Shown here in pieces: positions 16,589 to 25,745 of a stretch of 64,000 bases of DNA. Position 1 is the first letter of the stretch. Each line of letters begins with the position of its first letter. The notes under the pieces were generated by a model. The model made no database searches. It had not been told where the DNA came from and saw only the letters and a program-made list of their open reading frames with translations. The translations under genes were made by a program, and so were the position numbers. This stretch comes from Streptomyces sp. DSM 15324 (GTDB lineage Bacteria > Actinomycetota > Actinomycetes > Streptomycetales > Streptomycetaceae), in assembly GCF_001514285.1 (NCBI RefSeq), contig NZ_KQ949034.1:1-64000 (forward strand), in the 5' to 3' direction.

Positions 16589-17422
16589 GTGCCAAAGACG
16601 AAAAAGGCGAAGACCGACAAAACAACCGGCGGTTCTTCGCGGGCGAACGCGAAGCCTGCTGCGTCGGACGAGAAGGGGCTCGACTTCGCGCGCGCGTGGG
16701 TGGAGTTTCCCGATCCGGCGGACGACGAGCAGGTCTTCCGGTGTGACCTGACCTGGCTGACCTCCCGCTGGAACTGCGTCTTCGGCAGTGGCTGCCAGGG
16801 CATCCAGGCCGGCCGCGCGGACGACGGGTGCTGCACGCTGGGCGCCCACTTCTCCGACGAGGACGACGAGCAGCGGGTCGCCGGGCATGTGGCGCGGCTC
16901 ACCCCGGACATCTGGCAGCACCACGCCGAGGGGGTGCTGAACGGCTGGGTGGCCGAGGACGAGGACGGGGACCGGCAGACGCGCCCCTACCAGGGCTCCT
17001 GCATCTTCCAGAACCGTCCGGGCTTCGCCGGTGGCGCGGGCTGCTCGCTGCACATCCTGGCGCTCAAGGAGGGCCGCGAGCCCCTGGAGACCAAGCCGGA
17101 CGTCTGCTGGCAGCTTCCGGTGCGGCGGACGTACGACTGGATCGACCGGCCGGACGACACGCGCGTGCTCCAGGTGTCGATCGGCGAGTACGACCGCCGC
17201 GGCTGGGGTCCGGGCGGTCACGATCTGCACTGGTGGTGCACGTCGGCGACCTCGGCGCACGGCGCGGGCGAGCCGGTGTACGTGTCGTACAAGGCGGAGC
17301 TGACGGAGCTGATGGGCAAGGCCGGCTACGACCGTCTGGTCGAGCTGTGCGAGGAGCGTCTGGCCTCGCGGCTTCCGTTGCTGGCACCGCATCCGGCGGA
17401 TCCCGTCGAGGGTCGCCCCTAG
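16589..17422 (+). CDS. Cys-rich protein of unknown function
   Basis: A 277-residue protein that I cannot name. After a Lys/Ala-rich N-terminus come clustered cysteines: FRCDLTW, WNCVFGSGCQG, DDGCCTLGAHF, GSCIFQN, GAGCSLH, DVCWQL and HWWCTS. The arrangement recalls the YkgJ/UPF0153 group, which is thought to bind zinc or an Fe-S cluster; this is an inference. The start is GTG 16589. The gene is single, divergent from ppx and followed by a short GC-rich gap. Confidence 0.75.
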   Translation: MPKTKKAKTDKTTGGSSRANAKPAASDEKGLDFARAWVEFPDPADDEQVFRCDLTWLTSRWNCVFGSGCQGIQAGRADDGCCTLGAHFSDEDDEQRVAGHVARLTPDIWQHHAEGVLNGWVAEDEDGDRQTRPYQGSCIFQNRPGFAGGAGCSLHILALKEGREPLETKPDVCWQLPVRRTYDWIDRPDDTRVLQVSIGEYDRRGWGPGGHDLHWWCTSATSAHGAGEPVYVSYKAELTELMGKAGYDRLVELCEERLASRLPLLAPHPADPVEGRP

Positions 17423-17472
17423 GTGGGGGTGTTCGCTTACGTGGTGGGGCTCGCCCAGGTGGCGGGCCTCGC

Positions 17473-19206
17473 CTACGTGGTGGGGCTCGTCGTGCCGTCG
17501 TCGGGCGGGGGCGGGGTCGAGGTCTCCGGGGCGGTCGGGGAGTCGCTCGCGGAAGGCTGAGGATCGGAGCTGGGCGGGGGCGTGCTCGGGGTGGGGTCCG
17601 GAGCGGGCGGAACGGAAGGATCCGGGTCCGGCCGGGAGGTCGGCGGGGCCGGGGTGCCCGGGCGGGTGCCCTCGCCGGGGCCGGGGGCCGGGCCGGACGG
17701 GGGGCCGTAGCCCTCGATGGTGACCACGGCGCCCGCCGGGGCGATCGCCACGCGCGCGTGCCAGTGTCCGGACGGTTCGCGCAGGGGGTCGACGTACGCC
17801 TTGATCGTCACCGACTCGCTGGGGTGCAGGGTGCCGGCGGCACGGCTGAGATAGATCCAGGAGGCCCCGGTGGAGGCGGACCAGCGGACGGGGCCGGCGG
17901 CGTCCCGGGCGGCGGTGAGGGTGATCAGTGTGGTGTCGGCGCTGGTGACGGCGCTCACGGTCAGCCGCTTCGCGTCACTCGCGCCGATCCCGGCGACGCT
18001 GACGACCTCCACGGAGACATCCGGCTCGGGGTCCTTGCCGAAGCCGGTGGCGGGTCTGGTCCTGGCGTTCCCCGCGTTCTCGTAGCCGCTCGTCCCCTCG
18101 CCGTCCGGGCTGCCGGGGCCGTGCGCCTCGCCGGCACTGGCCGAGCGGCCGTCGGCGTCCTCGGCGGGGGCGCTCCGGTAGGCCGCCCACAGGGCGAGCA
18201 CGGGGGCCGCGACGACGGTGGCGACGACGGTGGTCGTGACGGCACGGGCGCGCAGCCGGTCGCGCCGGGCGGCGCGGTCCTTGGGGTCCATCGGGAAGCC
18301 CCGCCGGTCGAACCGGGGCGCGGCGGCTCCCCGCGCGCGGGTGAAGTGCGTCATGGCGACCCGCAGGGCGGGACGGGGCGCCTCCAGGACGGGCAGCTCG
18401 GCGGGGGTGACCCCGACGCCGGGCCAGCGGCCGGGGGCGGCGCGCTCGGCGGCCCGCCGGCAGCGGGGGCAGTCGTCGACGTGCCGGACGAGTTCGCGGC
18501 GCAGGGTGGCGCTGAGGACGAGCTGGTGCTCGCCGGTGAGGCGGGCCACTCCCGGGCAGCCGCCGGTCTCCACCACGGCGAGGGCCGCGCGGGTGCGCTC
18601 GACCTCGCAGGCGGCCGAGGCGAGCAGCTCACGGGCGGCGGCGTGGTCCATGCCGAGGACGGCGGCGACCTCGTCGGCGGCGAGGTGGTGGCGGACGGCG
18701 AGTTCGAGGGCCTCGCGCTGCTCGGGGGTGGTGCCGGCCGCCTCCGGCCAGGCGAGCAGGGCGAGTTCGCGGCGCCGCTCCTCCTGGAGGCCGTCGGGTG
18801 CGGCGGGGCTGTGCGGGTCGGGGGTGCCGGGGTGTGCGCCGGACGCGCGCTCGGCCGCGGTGCGCCCGGCCGTATGGGCGCTCTGGCGCTTCTGTCTGGC
18901 CTCGGCCAGCTTGCGCAGGCAGGCCCAGCGGGCCAGTGCGTACAGCCAGGCCCTGCGCTCCGCGGCCTCCGGGATGCGCTGCCCGCGCCGCTCGGCGAGG
19001 GCGAGGACGTCCCCGAGGGCGGCGGTGGCCGCGTCGTGGTCGCACAGCGCGGACAGACAGTAGGTGAACAGTCCGTCCAGGTAGGGCTCGTAGCGCGCGG
19101 GCGGGCGCTGCGCGAGCGTGCGCCCCGCGGCGCGGTCGCGCGCCTCCCGGTGCGCCCGGTGCGCGCCGGTCGTGCGGGTCGAGATCTCGGGGCTGCTGCT
19201 CATCAC
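17473..19206 (-). CDS. Fused ECF sigma-like / anti-sigma membrane protein with BACON-like domain
   Basis: A 577-residue protein combining parts usually encoded separately. Residues ~25-120 resemble ECF region 2 (LYALARWACLRKLAEARQ). Residues ~150-215 look like region 4 (TPEQREALELAVRHHLAADE, then AAVLGMDHAA). Next is a zinc anti-sigma motif, HVDDCPRC. One membrane span (TVVATVVAAPVLALWAAY) follows around 325. The outer part (about 385-490) resembles a BACON domain (VRWSASTGASWIYLSR). The tail is Pro-rich. The sigma regions are divergent and may be weak or degenerate. Start is GTG 19206 or ATG 19203; neither has a strong ribosome site. Confidence 0.75.
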   Translation of the reverse strand: MMSSSPEISTRTTGAHRAHREARDRAAGRTLAQRPPARYEPYLDGLFTYCLSALCDHDAATAALGDVLALAERRGQRIPEAAERRAWLYALARWACLRKLAEARQKRQSAHTAGRTAAERASGAHPGTPDPHSPAAPDGLQEERRRELALLAWPEAAGTTPEQREALELAVRHHLAADEVAAVLGMDHAAARELLASAACEVERTRAALAVVETGGCPGVARLTGEHQLVLSATLRRELVRHVDDCPRCRRAAERAAPGRWPGVGVTPAELPVLEAPRPALRVAMTHFTRARGAAAPRFDRRGFPMDPKDRAARRDRLRARAVTTTVVATVVAAPVLALWAAYRSAPAEDADGRSASAGEAHGPGSPDGEGTSGYENAGNARTRPATGFGKDPEPDVSVEVVSVAGIGASDAKRLTVSAVTSADTTLITLTAARDAAGPVRWSASTGASWIYLSRAAGTLHPSESVTIKAYVDPLREPSGHWHARVAIAPAGAVVTIEGYGPPSGPAPGPGEGTRPGTPAPPTSRPDPDPSVPPAPDPTPSTPPPSSDPQPSASDSPTAPETSTPPPPDDGTTSPTT

Positions 19207-19443
19207 CCGTGGACCGTAGGCGGCGCGGAACGGGCTCTTCTCGCCCCTTGAGTCCTTTTAATCCGTACGGGTGAAACGATCCCTCATAAGGGGACAGGAA
19301 CGGGGCATTCCGTGGCTCGTTCGTGAGGGGGCGTGGCCGGATCACAGGGGGTGTCCGGATTCTCCGCAGGTGTCCGGGCGCAGGGGCGGGCCGGTTGTCC
19401 ACAGGCCGGCCCGGCTGTCGGTGGCGGCGGTTACGGTTTCCCC

Positions 19444-20853
19444 ATGGCTGCCCGTACGAAGACCACCAAGGACCGCCCGTCCTACCGCTGCACCGAATGC
19501 GGCTGGCAGACGGCCAAGTGGCTCGGCCGCTGCCCCGAGTGCCAGGCCTGGGGCACGATCGAGGAGTACGGCACGCCCGCGGTCCGGACGACGGCACCGG
19601 GGCGGGTCACCACCTCCGCCGTGCCGATCGGCCAGGTGGACGGACGGCAGGCGACCGCCCGCCCGACCGGTGTGCCGGAGCTGGACCGCGTGCTCGGCGG
19701 CGGTCTGGTGCCCGGCGCGGTGGTGCTGCTCGCCGGCGAGCCGGGCGTCGGCAAGTCGACCCTGCTGCTGGACGTGGCGGCGAAGTCGGCGAGTGACGAA
19801 CACCGCACCCTGTACGTGACGGGCGAGGAGTCCGCGAGCCAGGTGCGGCTGCGCGCCGACCGGATCAACGCCATCGACGACCATCTGTACCTGGCGGCCG
19901 AGACCGATCTGGCCGCCGTCCTCGGCCACTTGGACGCGGTCAAGCCGTCGCTGCTGATCCTCGACTCGGTGCAGACGGTCGCCTCCCCCGAGATCGACGG
20001 GGCGCCGGGCGGCATGGCCCAGGTGCGCGAGGTCGCCGGCGCCCTGATCCGCGCCTCGAAGGAACGCGGCATGTCCACGCTGCTGGTGGGCCATGTCACG
20101 AAGGACGGCGCGATCGCGGGGCCCCGCCTGCTGGAGCACCTGGTGGACGTCGTCCTGCACTTCGAGGGCGACCGGCACGCGCGCCTGCGTCTGGTACGCG
20201 GCGTGAAGAACCGGTACGGCGCGACGGACGAGGTCGGCTGCTTCGAGCTGCACGACGAGGGCATCACCGGCCTCGCCGACCCCAGTGGACTTTTCCTGAC
20301 CAGACGTGATGAACCGGTCCCCGGTACCTGTCTGACCGTCACCCTGGAGGGCCGCCGCCCACTGGTCGCCGAGGTCCAGGCGCTGACCGTCGACTCCCAG
20401 ATCCCCTCGCCCCGGCGCACCACCTCCGGTCTGGAGACGTCCCGGGTCTCGATGATGCTGGCCGTGCTGGAGCAGCGGGGGCGGATCAGCGCGCTCGGCA
20501 AGCGGGACATCTACTCGGCGACGGTCGGCGGGGTGAAGCTCTCCGAGCCCGCTGCGGACCTGGCGATCGCGCTGGCCCTGGCCTCCGCGGCGAGCGACAC
20601 CCCCCTGCCGAAGAACCTGGTGGCGATCGGCGAGGTCGGTCTCGCGGGCGAGGTCAGACGGGTCACGGGCGTCCAGCGCAGACTGGCCGAGGCGCACCGG
20701 CTGGGCTTCACGCACGCGCTCGTACCGGGCGATCCCGGCAGGACCCCGCCCGGCATGAAGGTCCTCGAAGTCGCCGACATGGGGGACGCGCTGCGAGTGC
20801 TGCCGAGGTCGCGTCGCCGAGAGGCCCCACGGGAGACGGAGGACCGCCGGTAG
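19444..20853 (+). CDS. radA: DNA repair protein RadA (Sms)
   Basis: A branch-migration ATPase acting on recombination intermediates in the cytoplasm. The 469-residue protein has the N-terminal zinc finger (YRCTECGW and RCPECQAWG), Walker A GEPGVGKST, the RadA-specific KNRYGATDE motif and a C-terminal Lon-like domain lacking protease function. ATG 19444 starts the zinc-finger domain; the frame is open upstream without a ribosome site. disA follows 81 bp later, a linkage also found in other Gram-positive bacteria, where RadA and DisA interact. Confidence 0.97.
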   Translation: MAARTKTTKDRPSYRCTECGWQTAKWLGRCPECQAWGTIEEYGTPAVRTTAPGRVTTSAVPIGQVDGRQATARPTGVPELDRVLGGGLVPGAVVLLAGEPGVGKSTLLLDVAAKSASDEHRTLYVTGEESASQVRLRADRINAIDDHLYLAAETDLAAVLGHLDAVKPSLLILDSVQTVASPEIDGAPGGMAQVREVAGALIRASKERGMSTLLVGHVTKDGAIAGPRLLEHLVDVVLHFEGDRHARLRLVRGVKNRYGATDEVGCFELHDEGITGLADPSGLFLTRRDEPVPGTCLTVTLEGRRPLVAEVQALTVDSQIPSPRRTTSGLETSRVSMMLAVLEQRGRISALGKRDIYSATVGGVKLSEPAADLAIALALASAASDTPLPKNLVAIGEVGLAGEVRRVTGVQRRLAEAHRLGFTHALVPGDPGRTPPGMKVLEVADMGDALRVLPRSRRREAPRETEDRR

Positions 20854-20934
20854 ACTTTGCCCTGGTCCCGCCCGTCCGTACGAACCGAGTACGCGCACGG
20901 GAGCGCCCGAAGAACCTGCGACCGGAGGAGTGCA

Positions 20935-22059
20935 GTGGCAGCCAACGACCGGGCGGCAGCTCCCGGAAAGTCCGGTGGGAGTTCCCGTACCGAGAGCCTC
21001 ATGCGTGCCGCCCTGAGCGCGGTGGCTCCGGGCACGGCCCTGCGCGACGGGCTCGAGCGGGTGCTCCGCGGCAACACCGGCGGGCTCATCGTGCTCGGCT
21101 CCGACAAGACCGTCGAGACGATGTCCACCGGCGGGTTCGTCCTGGACGTGGAGTTCACCGCCACCCGGCTGCGGGAGCTGTGCAAGCTCGACGGCGGCAT
21201 CGTGGTCTCCTCCGACCTGTCGAAGATCCTGCGGGCCGGCGTCCAGCTGGTCCCGGACCCCACGATCCCCACGGAGGAGACGGGCACCCGGCACCGCACC
21301 GCGGACCGCGTCTCCAAGCAGGTCGGCTTCCCGGTCGTCTCGGTCTCCCAGTCGATGCGGCTGATCGCCCTGTACGTGGACGGCCAGCGCCGCGTGCTGG
21401 AGGACTCGGCCGCGATCCTGTCCCGCGCCAACCAGGCCCTCGCCACCCTGGAGCGCTACAAGCTCCGGCTGGACGAGGTCGCGGGCACGCTGTCGGCGCT
21501 GGAGATCGAGGACCTGGTGACGGTCCGGGACGTCTCCGCGGTGGCCCAGCGCCTGGAGATGGTGCGCCGTATCGCCACCGAGATCGCCGAGTACGTGGTC
21601 GAACTGGGCACCGACGGCCGTCTGCTGGCGCTCCAGCTGGACGAGCTGATCGCGGGGGTGGAGCCGGAGCGCGAGCTGGTGGTCCGGGACTACGTCCCGG
21701 AGCCCACCGCCAAGCGCTCCCGCACGGTCGACGAGGCGCTGTCCGAGCTGGACGCCCTCACCCATGCCGAGCTGCTCGAACTGTCCACGGTGGCACGCGC
21801 GTTGGGCTACACCGGCTCGCCCGAGGCGCTGGACTCGGCGGTCTCCCCGCGCGGTTTCCGCCTCCTCGCCAAGGTGCCCCGGCTGCCCGGCGCCATCATC
21901 GACCGGCTGGTGGAGCACTTCGGCAGCCTGCAGAAGCTGCTCGCCGCCAGCGTCGACGACCTCCAGACGGTCGACGGCGTGGGCGAGGCCCGGGCCCGCA
22001 GCGTCCGCGAGGGCCTGTCGAGGCTGGCGGAGTCGTCGATCCTGGAGCGCTACGTCTGA
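20935..22059 (+). CDS. disA: Diadenylate cyclase DisA
   Basis: Makes cyclic di-AMP from two ATP and scans DNA structure. The 374-residue length is standard. The N-terminal DAC domain has KLDGGIVVS (the family usually shows DGA) and RHRTADRVSKQ for the RHR motif. A helical spine follows, and the C-terminus holds a RuvA-like HhH domain (VDGVGEARARSVREGL). GTG 20935 has GGAGG 6 nt upstream, and the frame extends upstream without support. TAGACT overlapping the radA stop could be a -10 box. c-di-AMP in Streptomyces affects osmotic balance, spores and wall hydrolase genes. Confidence 0.96.
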   Translation: MAANDRAAAPGKSGGSSRTESLMRAALSAVAPGTALRDGLERVLRGNTGGLIVLGSDKTVETMSTGGFVLDVEFTATRLRELCKLDGGIVVSSDLSKILRAGVQLVPDPTIPTEETGTRHRTADRVSKQVGFPVVSVSQSMRLIALYVDGQRRVLEDSAAILSRANQALATLERYKLRLDEVAGTLSALEIEDLVTVRDVSAVAQRLEMVRRIATEIAEYVVELGTDGRLLALQLDELIAGVEPERELVVRDYVPEPTAKRSRTVDEALSELDALTHAELLELSTVARALGYTGSPEALDSAVSPRGFRLLAKVPRLPGAIIDRLVEHFGSLQKLLAASVDDLQTVDGVGEARARSVREGLSRLAESSILERYV

Positions 22060-22185
22060 CGGCGTCCGCCGACCGTCGCCGGGGCCGGTTGCGCACGTGG
22101 CGCCGCCTGCCGGGCGACGCCCGGAACACACTCCGGACGCCCGCGGCCGCTCTCGCACGAGGGCCGGCGACTCCTCGAACGCGGA

Positions 22186-23031
22186 CTAGTCGGCCGCGAG
22201 CACGAACGACGTCTGTGCCGTGGCGAACCCCGGAGCCTTCGCCTCCACCAGGTACGTCCCCGCGCCGGCCACGCCCGCCGGAGGCGTCGCGCACTCGGCG
22301 GCACTCGGCTTGCGGTCCCACTTCAGCGTGTAGGTGAAGTCCCCACCGGCCGGCACCCGGTACAGCAGGCTCCCCGGCGCCTTCGGGCAGTCGGCCGAGG
22401 ACCAGTAGTCGTCCTCGCTCCCCGCCTTCGTGATCGTCAGCACCGCCGTCTTCGGTCCGAGGTCGACCTTGCAGTCGCTGGCGGAGGAGTTCTTCGCGAC
22501 GAGCTGGAAGGTGGGCGTCTCATCGGGCGAGTAGGAGTTCCGGACGCTGCGCAGGGTCAACCTCACCACGCTGGCGGTGCAGTTGGGCAGGGTCGTACCG
22601 GCCGGGAGGGTCGCGCTCGAACCGCCGCCGTTGGCCCCGTCGTCCGTGCCGCCGCCGCCCGTGCCCGAGCCGTCGGACCCCGAACCGCCGGCCCCGGAGC
22701 CTCCGGCCCCGGAGCCTCCGCCGCCCGAACCGGTGTCCGAGCCCGACCCGGATCCCGGGTCCGAGCCCTCGGTGGCGCCCCCGCTCGACTCGTCGCGCCC
22801 GCCCGGCGCCTGGCTGATGGCGGGACCCGAACCGGACGGCCCCGGCGTGATCGAGGACGCGGGATTCTTTCCGCCGGATCCCTTCGCGTCGTGAGAGCCG
22901 CCACCGTCGTCGGAGGTGACGAACCAGGTGACGACCAGCGCCAACAGGGCCATCACGGACAGCAGTACGACCCTCCGGCGCCAGTAGATGGAGGAGGGAA
23001 GCGGCCCGATCGGATTGCGCAGAGATCCCAC
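22186..23031 (-). CDS. Membrane-anchored protein with Gly/Ser linker, unknown function
   Basis: A 281-residue protein conserved, as I recall, next to disA in Streptomyces. The short N-terminus (GSLRNPIGPLPSSIYWRRR) is cytoplasmic. One span (VVLLSVMALLALVVTWFV) anchors it. About 90 residues of Gly, Ser, Asp and Pro follow, then a ~120-residue outer domain with four cysteines (LPNCTAS, SDCKVD, ADCPK, AECATP) likely forming two disulfides, with an Ig-like strand pattern. GTG 23031 is chosen because conservation begins there. No function can be assigned; a wall or periplasmic sensor is possible. Confidence 0.8.
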   Translation of the reverse strand: MGSLRNPIGPLPSSIYWRRRVVLLSVMALLALVVTWFVTSDDGGGSHDAKGSGGKNPASSITPGPSGSGPAISQAPGGRDESSGGATEGSDPGSGSGSDTGSGGGGSGAGGSGAGGSGSDGSGTGGGGTDDGANGGGSSATLPAGTTLPNCTASVVRLTLRSVRNSYSPDETPTFQLVAKNSSASDCKVDLGPKTAVLTITKAGSEDDYWSSADCPKAPGSLLYRVPAGGDFTYTLKWDRKPSAAECATPPAGVAGAGTYLVEAKAPGFATAQTSFVLAAD

Positions 23032-23294
23032 GGCGCAAACTGTACGAGAGATCGCCGCCTCAACCGGCCCCACCCGCCGCCCGGAGTACAACTTTTCCGG
23101 ATCATCATCCCGGACTCCGCATCCCTGCCCCCGACTTCACCCTGGGTACCGGTGCCCGGCGCCCCGCGGAGGCGCCGCCTGTGCCGGTGGCCACGACCGG
23201 GGCGCGCGGTACAGGGCCACGCTCCCGGCCGGCCACCCGGACGAGTGGCGATACGCACGCCTGCCCCATCACCCATGGCAGGATCGGAAGGGCC

Positions 23295-24218
23295 ATGACT
23301 GCGCCCACGAAGCCCCCGCACCGCAGCCCCGCCGACGACACCGCCGGCGCGGACCTGCACTCCCCCGTCATCGACTGGTTCCAGGACAACGCCCGCGACC
23401 TGCCCTGGCGGCACCCCGAGGCCGGCGCATGGGGCGTGATGGTCAGCGAGTTCATGCTCCAGCAGACGCCGGTCAGCCGCGTCCTGCCGGTCTACGAGCA
23501 GTGGCTCGCCCGCTGGCCGCGCCCCGCCGACCTGGCCGCGGAGGCCCCCGGCGAGGCCGTACGCGCGTGGGGGCGGCTCGGCTACCCGCGCCGCGCCCTG
23601 CGGCTGCACGGCGCGGCGGTGGCCATAACGGAACGGCACGGGGGCGACGTACCGGCGGACCACGCGCAGCTGCTCGCGCTGCCCGGTATCGGCGAGTACA
23701 CGGCCGCCGCGGTCGCCTCCTTCGCGTACGGGCAGCGGCACGCCGTGCTGGACACCAACGTCCGCCGGGTCCTCGCCCGGGCCGTCACGGGCGTGCGCTA
23801 CCCGCCGAACGCCACCACGGCCGCCGAGCGCAAGCTGGCCCGTGCCCTGCTGCCCGAGGACGAGCGGACCGCCGCCCGCTGGGCCGCCGCCTCGATGGAG
23901 CTGGGCGCGCTGGTGTGCACGGCGAAGAACGAGACCTGTGTGCGCTGCCCGATCGCCGCACAGTGCGCGTGGCGGCTCGCGGGCAAGCCGGAGCACGAGG
24001 GTCCGCCGCGCCGCGGCCAGACGTACGCCGGTACGGACCGGCAGGTACGCGGCAAGCTGCTCGCCGTACTGCGGGAGGCGCACGCGCCCGTGCCGCAGGC
24101 GGCGCTGGACCGGGTGTGGCGCGAGCCGGTGCAGCGCGCGCGGGCCCTGGACGGGCTCGTGGCGGACGGACTCGTGGAGCCGCTGCCGGACGGTCTGTAC
24201 CGTCTGCCGCTCACCTGA
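23295..24218 (+). CDS. mutY: A/G-specific adenine glycosylase MutY
   Basis: Removes adenine mispaired with 8-oxoguanine. The protein has 307 residues. The HhH-GPD domain shows VSEFMLQQTPVSRV with the catalytic Glu, LPGIGEYTAAAVASFA for the helix-hairpin-helix and AVLDTNVRRVLAR with the catalytic Asp. Fe-S ligands follow in C-x6-C-x2-C-x5-C spacing (CTAKNETCVRCPIAAQC). The C-terminal MutT-like part found in E. coli is reduced to ~80 residues, as is usual in actinobacteria. ATG 23295 lies just after a GGAAGGG site. Confidence 0.95.
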   Translation: MTAPTKPPHRSPADDTAGADLHSPVIDWFQDNARDLPWRHPEAGAWGVMVSEFMLQQTPVSRVLPVYEQWLARWPRPADLAAEAPGEAVRAWGRLGYPRRALRLHGAAVAITERHGGDVPADHAQLLALPGIGEYTAAAVASFAYGQRHAVLDTNVRRVLARAVTGVRYPPNATTAAERKLARALLPEDERTAARWAAASMELGALVCTAKNETCVRCPIAAQCAWRLAGKPEHEGPPRRGQTYAGTDRQVRGKLLAVLREAHAPVPQAALDRVWREPVQRARALDGLVADGLVEPLPDGLYRLPLT

Positions 24219-24528
24219 CACACAGTCATGTCACAGACGGCGGGCTTCGTTGCCGGCTTCGTTACGGCCCCGGCCCGTCGTCTGTCACATTCGACGGCCG
24301 TACAAATCGGCATATACACCTACTCTCCGGCCCGCTCCTCTACCCAGAACCCGGTTCCGTTACACAACCGACGGACAGCCGCGCGCTAGCCGCAGGCTGC
24401 TCCGCACAGCCCCGTGACAACAGCTCCGTAGCTTCGTTTGCGTGCCCACCGAGGGCACGACGGCGACAGACCACGCGGGTCCGGCGGACGACCGCGCGCC
24501 GCAAACGGGGTAGACGGAGGGGTTGACC
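24219..24528. other. sigE promoter region
   Basis: 310 bp without a gene. It holds the long inverted repeat described separately, a locally AT-rich stretch around 24301-24320 (TACAAATCGG then CATATACACC) that is the likely start region, and a GC-rich untranslated leader up to the ribosome site GGAGGGG at 24516-24522. In S. coelicolor sigE is transcribed almost only when CseB is active, so the controlling site should be here. Confidence 0.6.
24229..24289. promoter_or_regulatory. Long inverted repeat between mutY and sigE
   Basis: TGTCACAGACGGCGGGC (24229-24245) matches the reverse complement of GCCCGTCGTCTGTCACA (24273-24289) at 15 of 17 positions, with 27 bp between the arms. It could be the mutY terminator or a two-site operator for the sigE promoter, for example for CseB. 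The wide spacer and sequence-specific TGTCACA ends favour protein binding; no U-tract follows. Confidence 0.5.
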
Positions 24529-25071
24529 ATGGCGCAGGGCGAGGTGCTCGAGTTCGAGGAGTACGTCCGCACCCGGCAGGACGCGCTGCTGCGCAGCGCC
24601 CGCCGACTGGTCCCGGACCCGGTTGACGCGCAGGACCTGCTGCAGACGGCGCTGGCACGGACGTACGGCCGCTGGGAGGGCATCGCGGACAAGCGGCTCG
24701 CGGACGCCTATCTGCGCCGGGTCATGATCAACACCCGGACCGAGTGGTGGCGGGCCCGCAAGCTGGAGGAAGTCCCCACCGAGCAGCTCCCTGACGCCTG
24801 CATCGACGACTCCACCGAACAGCACGCGGACCGCGCCCTGCTGATGGACGCGATGAAGGTGCTCGCTCCGAAGCAGCGAAGCGTCGTCGTGCTGCGACAC
24901 TGGGAGCAGATGTCCACGGAGGAGACGGCCGCCGCCCTCGGCATGTCCGCGGGAACGGTCAAGAGCACGCTGCACCGGGCGCTCGCCCGGCTCCGCGAGG
25001 AGCTGGAGGCCCGCGATCTGGACGCACGCGCGCTGGAGCGTGAGGAGCGGGAGCGTTGCGTGGCGGCCTGA
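24529..25071 (+). CDS. sigE: ECF sigma factor SigE, cell-envelope stress
   Basis: A 180-residue ECF sigma factor directing RNA polymerase to envelope-repair genes. Region 2 includes VDAQDLLQTALARTYGRWEG and region 4 the helix-turn-helix STEETAAALGMSAGTVKSTL. It lacks any C-terminal extension. No anti-sigma gene is adjacent; control is by transcription through CseB/CseC. ATG 24529 has GGAGGGG 6 nt upstream. The stop lies inside the beginning of cseA (16-bp overlap), so translation is coupled. Confidence 0.95.
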   Translation: MAQGEVLEFEEYVRTRQDALLRSARRLVPDPVDAQDLLQTALARTYGRWEGIADKRLADAYLRRVMINTRTEWWRARKLEEVPTEQLPDACIDDSTEQHADRALLMDAMKVLAPKQRSVVVLRHWEQMSTEETAAALGMSAGTVKSTLHRALARLREELEARDLDARALEREERERCVAA

Positions 25072-25745
25072 CCGGGGCCGGGCCGACACCGGCCCAGGCG
25101 GGGCTCACAGCGGCCCGAGGGACCTTCCAGGCGGCGATCACGGTGGTGACCGTGCTCGCCGCCCTCGCCCTTTTCGTCTCCGCGTGCGCCACCGGCGGCA
25201 CCGGCACCCGTGACGAGGGCCCCGCGCACGCCGACGCGATGGCCGGCGCCGCGACGACGACGCCCTGGGAGGCCGCGCCCACCCACACCCCCTCCCGGGT
25301 GGACGCGGTCCAGCTCGTCAGGGCCGACCCCGAGGTCTCGGTGGAGGTCAAGGGCGCGCTGAAGCCGTGCGTCGGCGACGAGTACCCGGTCGACGTCTCC
25401 TACGGCGATCTGACCGGCGGTCCCGTCAAGGACATCGTGGTGAACGTGCTGACCTGCGGCGACGCGGTCGGGGTCGGCTCGTACGTGTACCGGGAGGAGG
25501 ACGGCCGGTACGAGAACGTCTTCAAGACCGAGGAGCCCCCGGTCTACGCGGAGATAGACCGCGGCGACCTCGTGGTGACCAAGCAGGTGTACGCGAAGGG
25601 CGACTCCTTCTCCAGCCCGTCCGGCGAGAACGTGATCACCTACCGCTGGACCAGCGCGGATCACTTCGTCAAGGAGTTCACCATCCACAACGAGTACAGC
25701 AGCATGGTGGACGGGGACCCGACACCGGTGCCCGGGACCGGCTGA
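25056..25745 (+). CDS. cseA: CseA, lipoprotein modulating sigE expression
   Basis: A lipoprotein of 229 residues before cleavage. A hydrophobic signal (AAITVVTVLAALALFVSAC) ends in the lipobox VSAC followed by ATGG, so the mature protein sits on the outer face of the membrane. The outer part contains paired cysteines (KPCVGDE and LTCGDA). In S. coelicolor loss of CseA raises sigE expression, so it is thought to damp CseC signalling. The start is uncertain: TTG 25056 inside the sigE end is used here, and CTG or other starts within the next codons are possible. Confidence 0.88.
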   Translation: MRGGLTGAGPTPAQAGLTAARGTFQAAITVVTVLAALALFVSACATGGTGTRDEGPAHADAMAGAATTTPWEAAPTHTPSRVDAVQLVRADPEVSVEVKGALKPCVGDEYPVDVSYGDLTGGPVKDIVVNVLTCGDAVGVGSYVYREEDGRYENVFKTEEPPVYAEIDRGDLVVTKQVYAKGDSFSSPSGENVITYRWTSADHFVKEFTIHNEYSSMVDGDPTPVPGTG

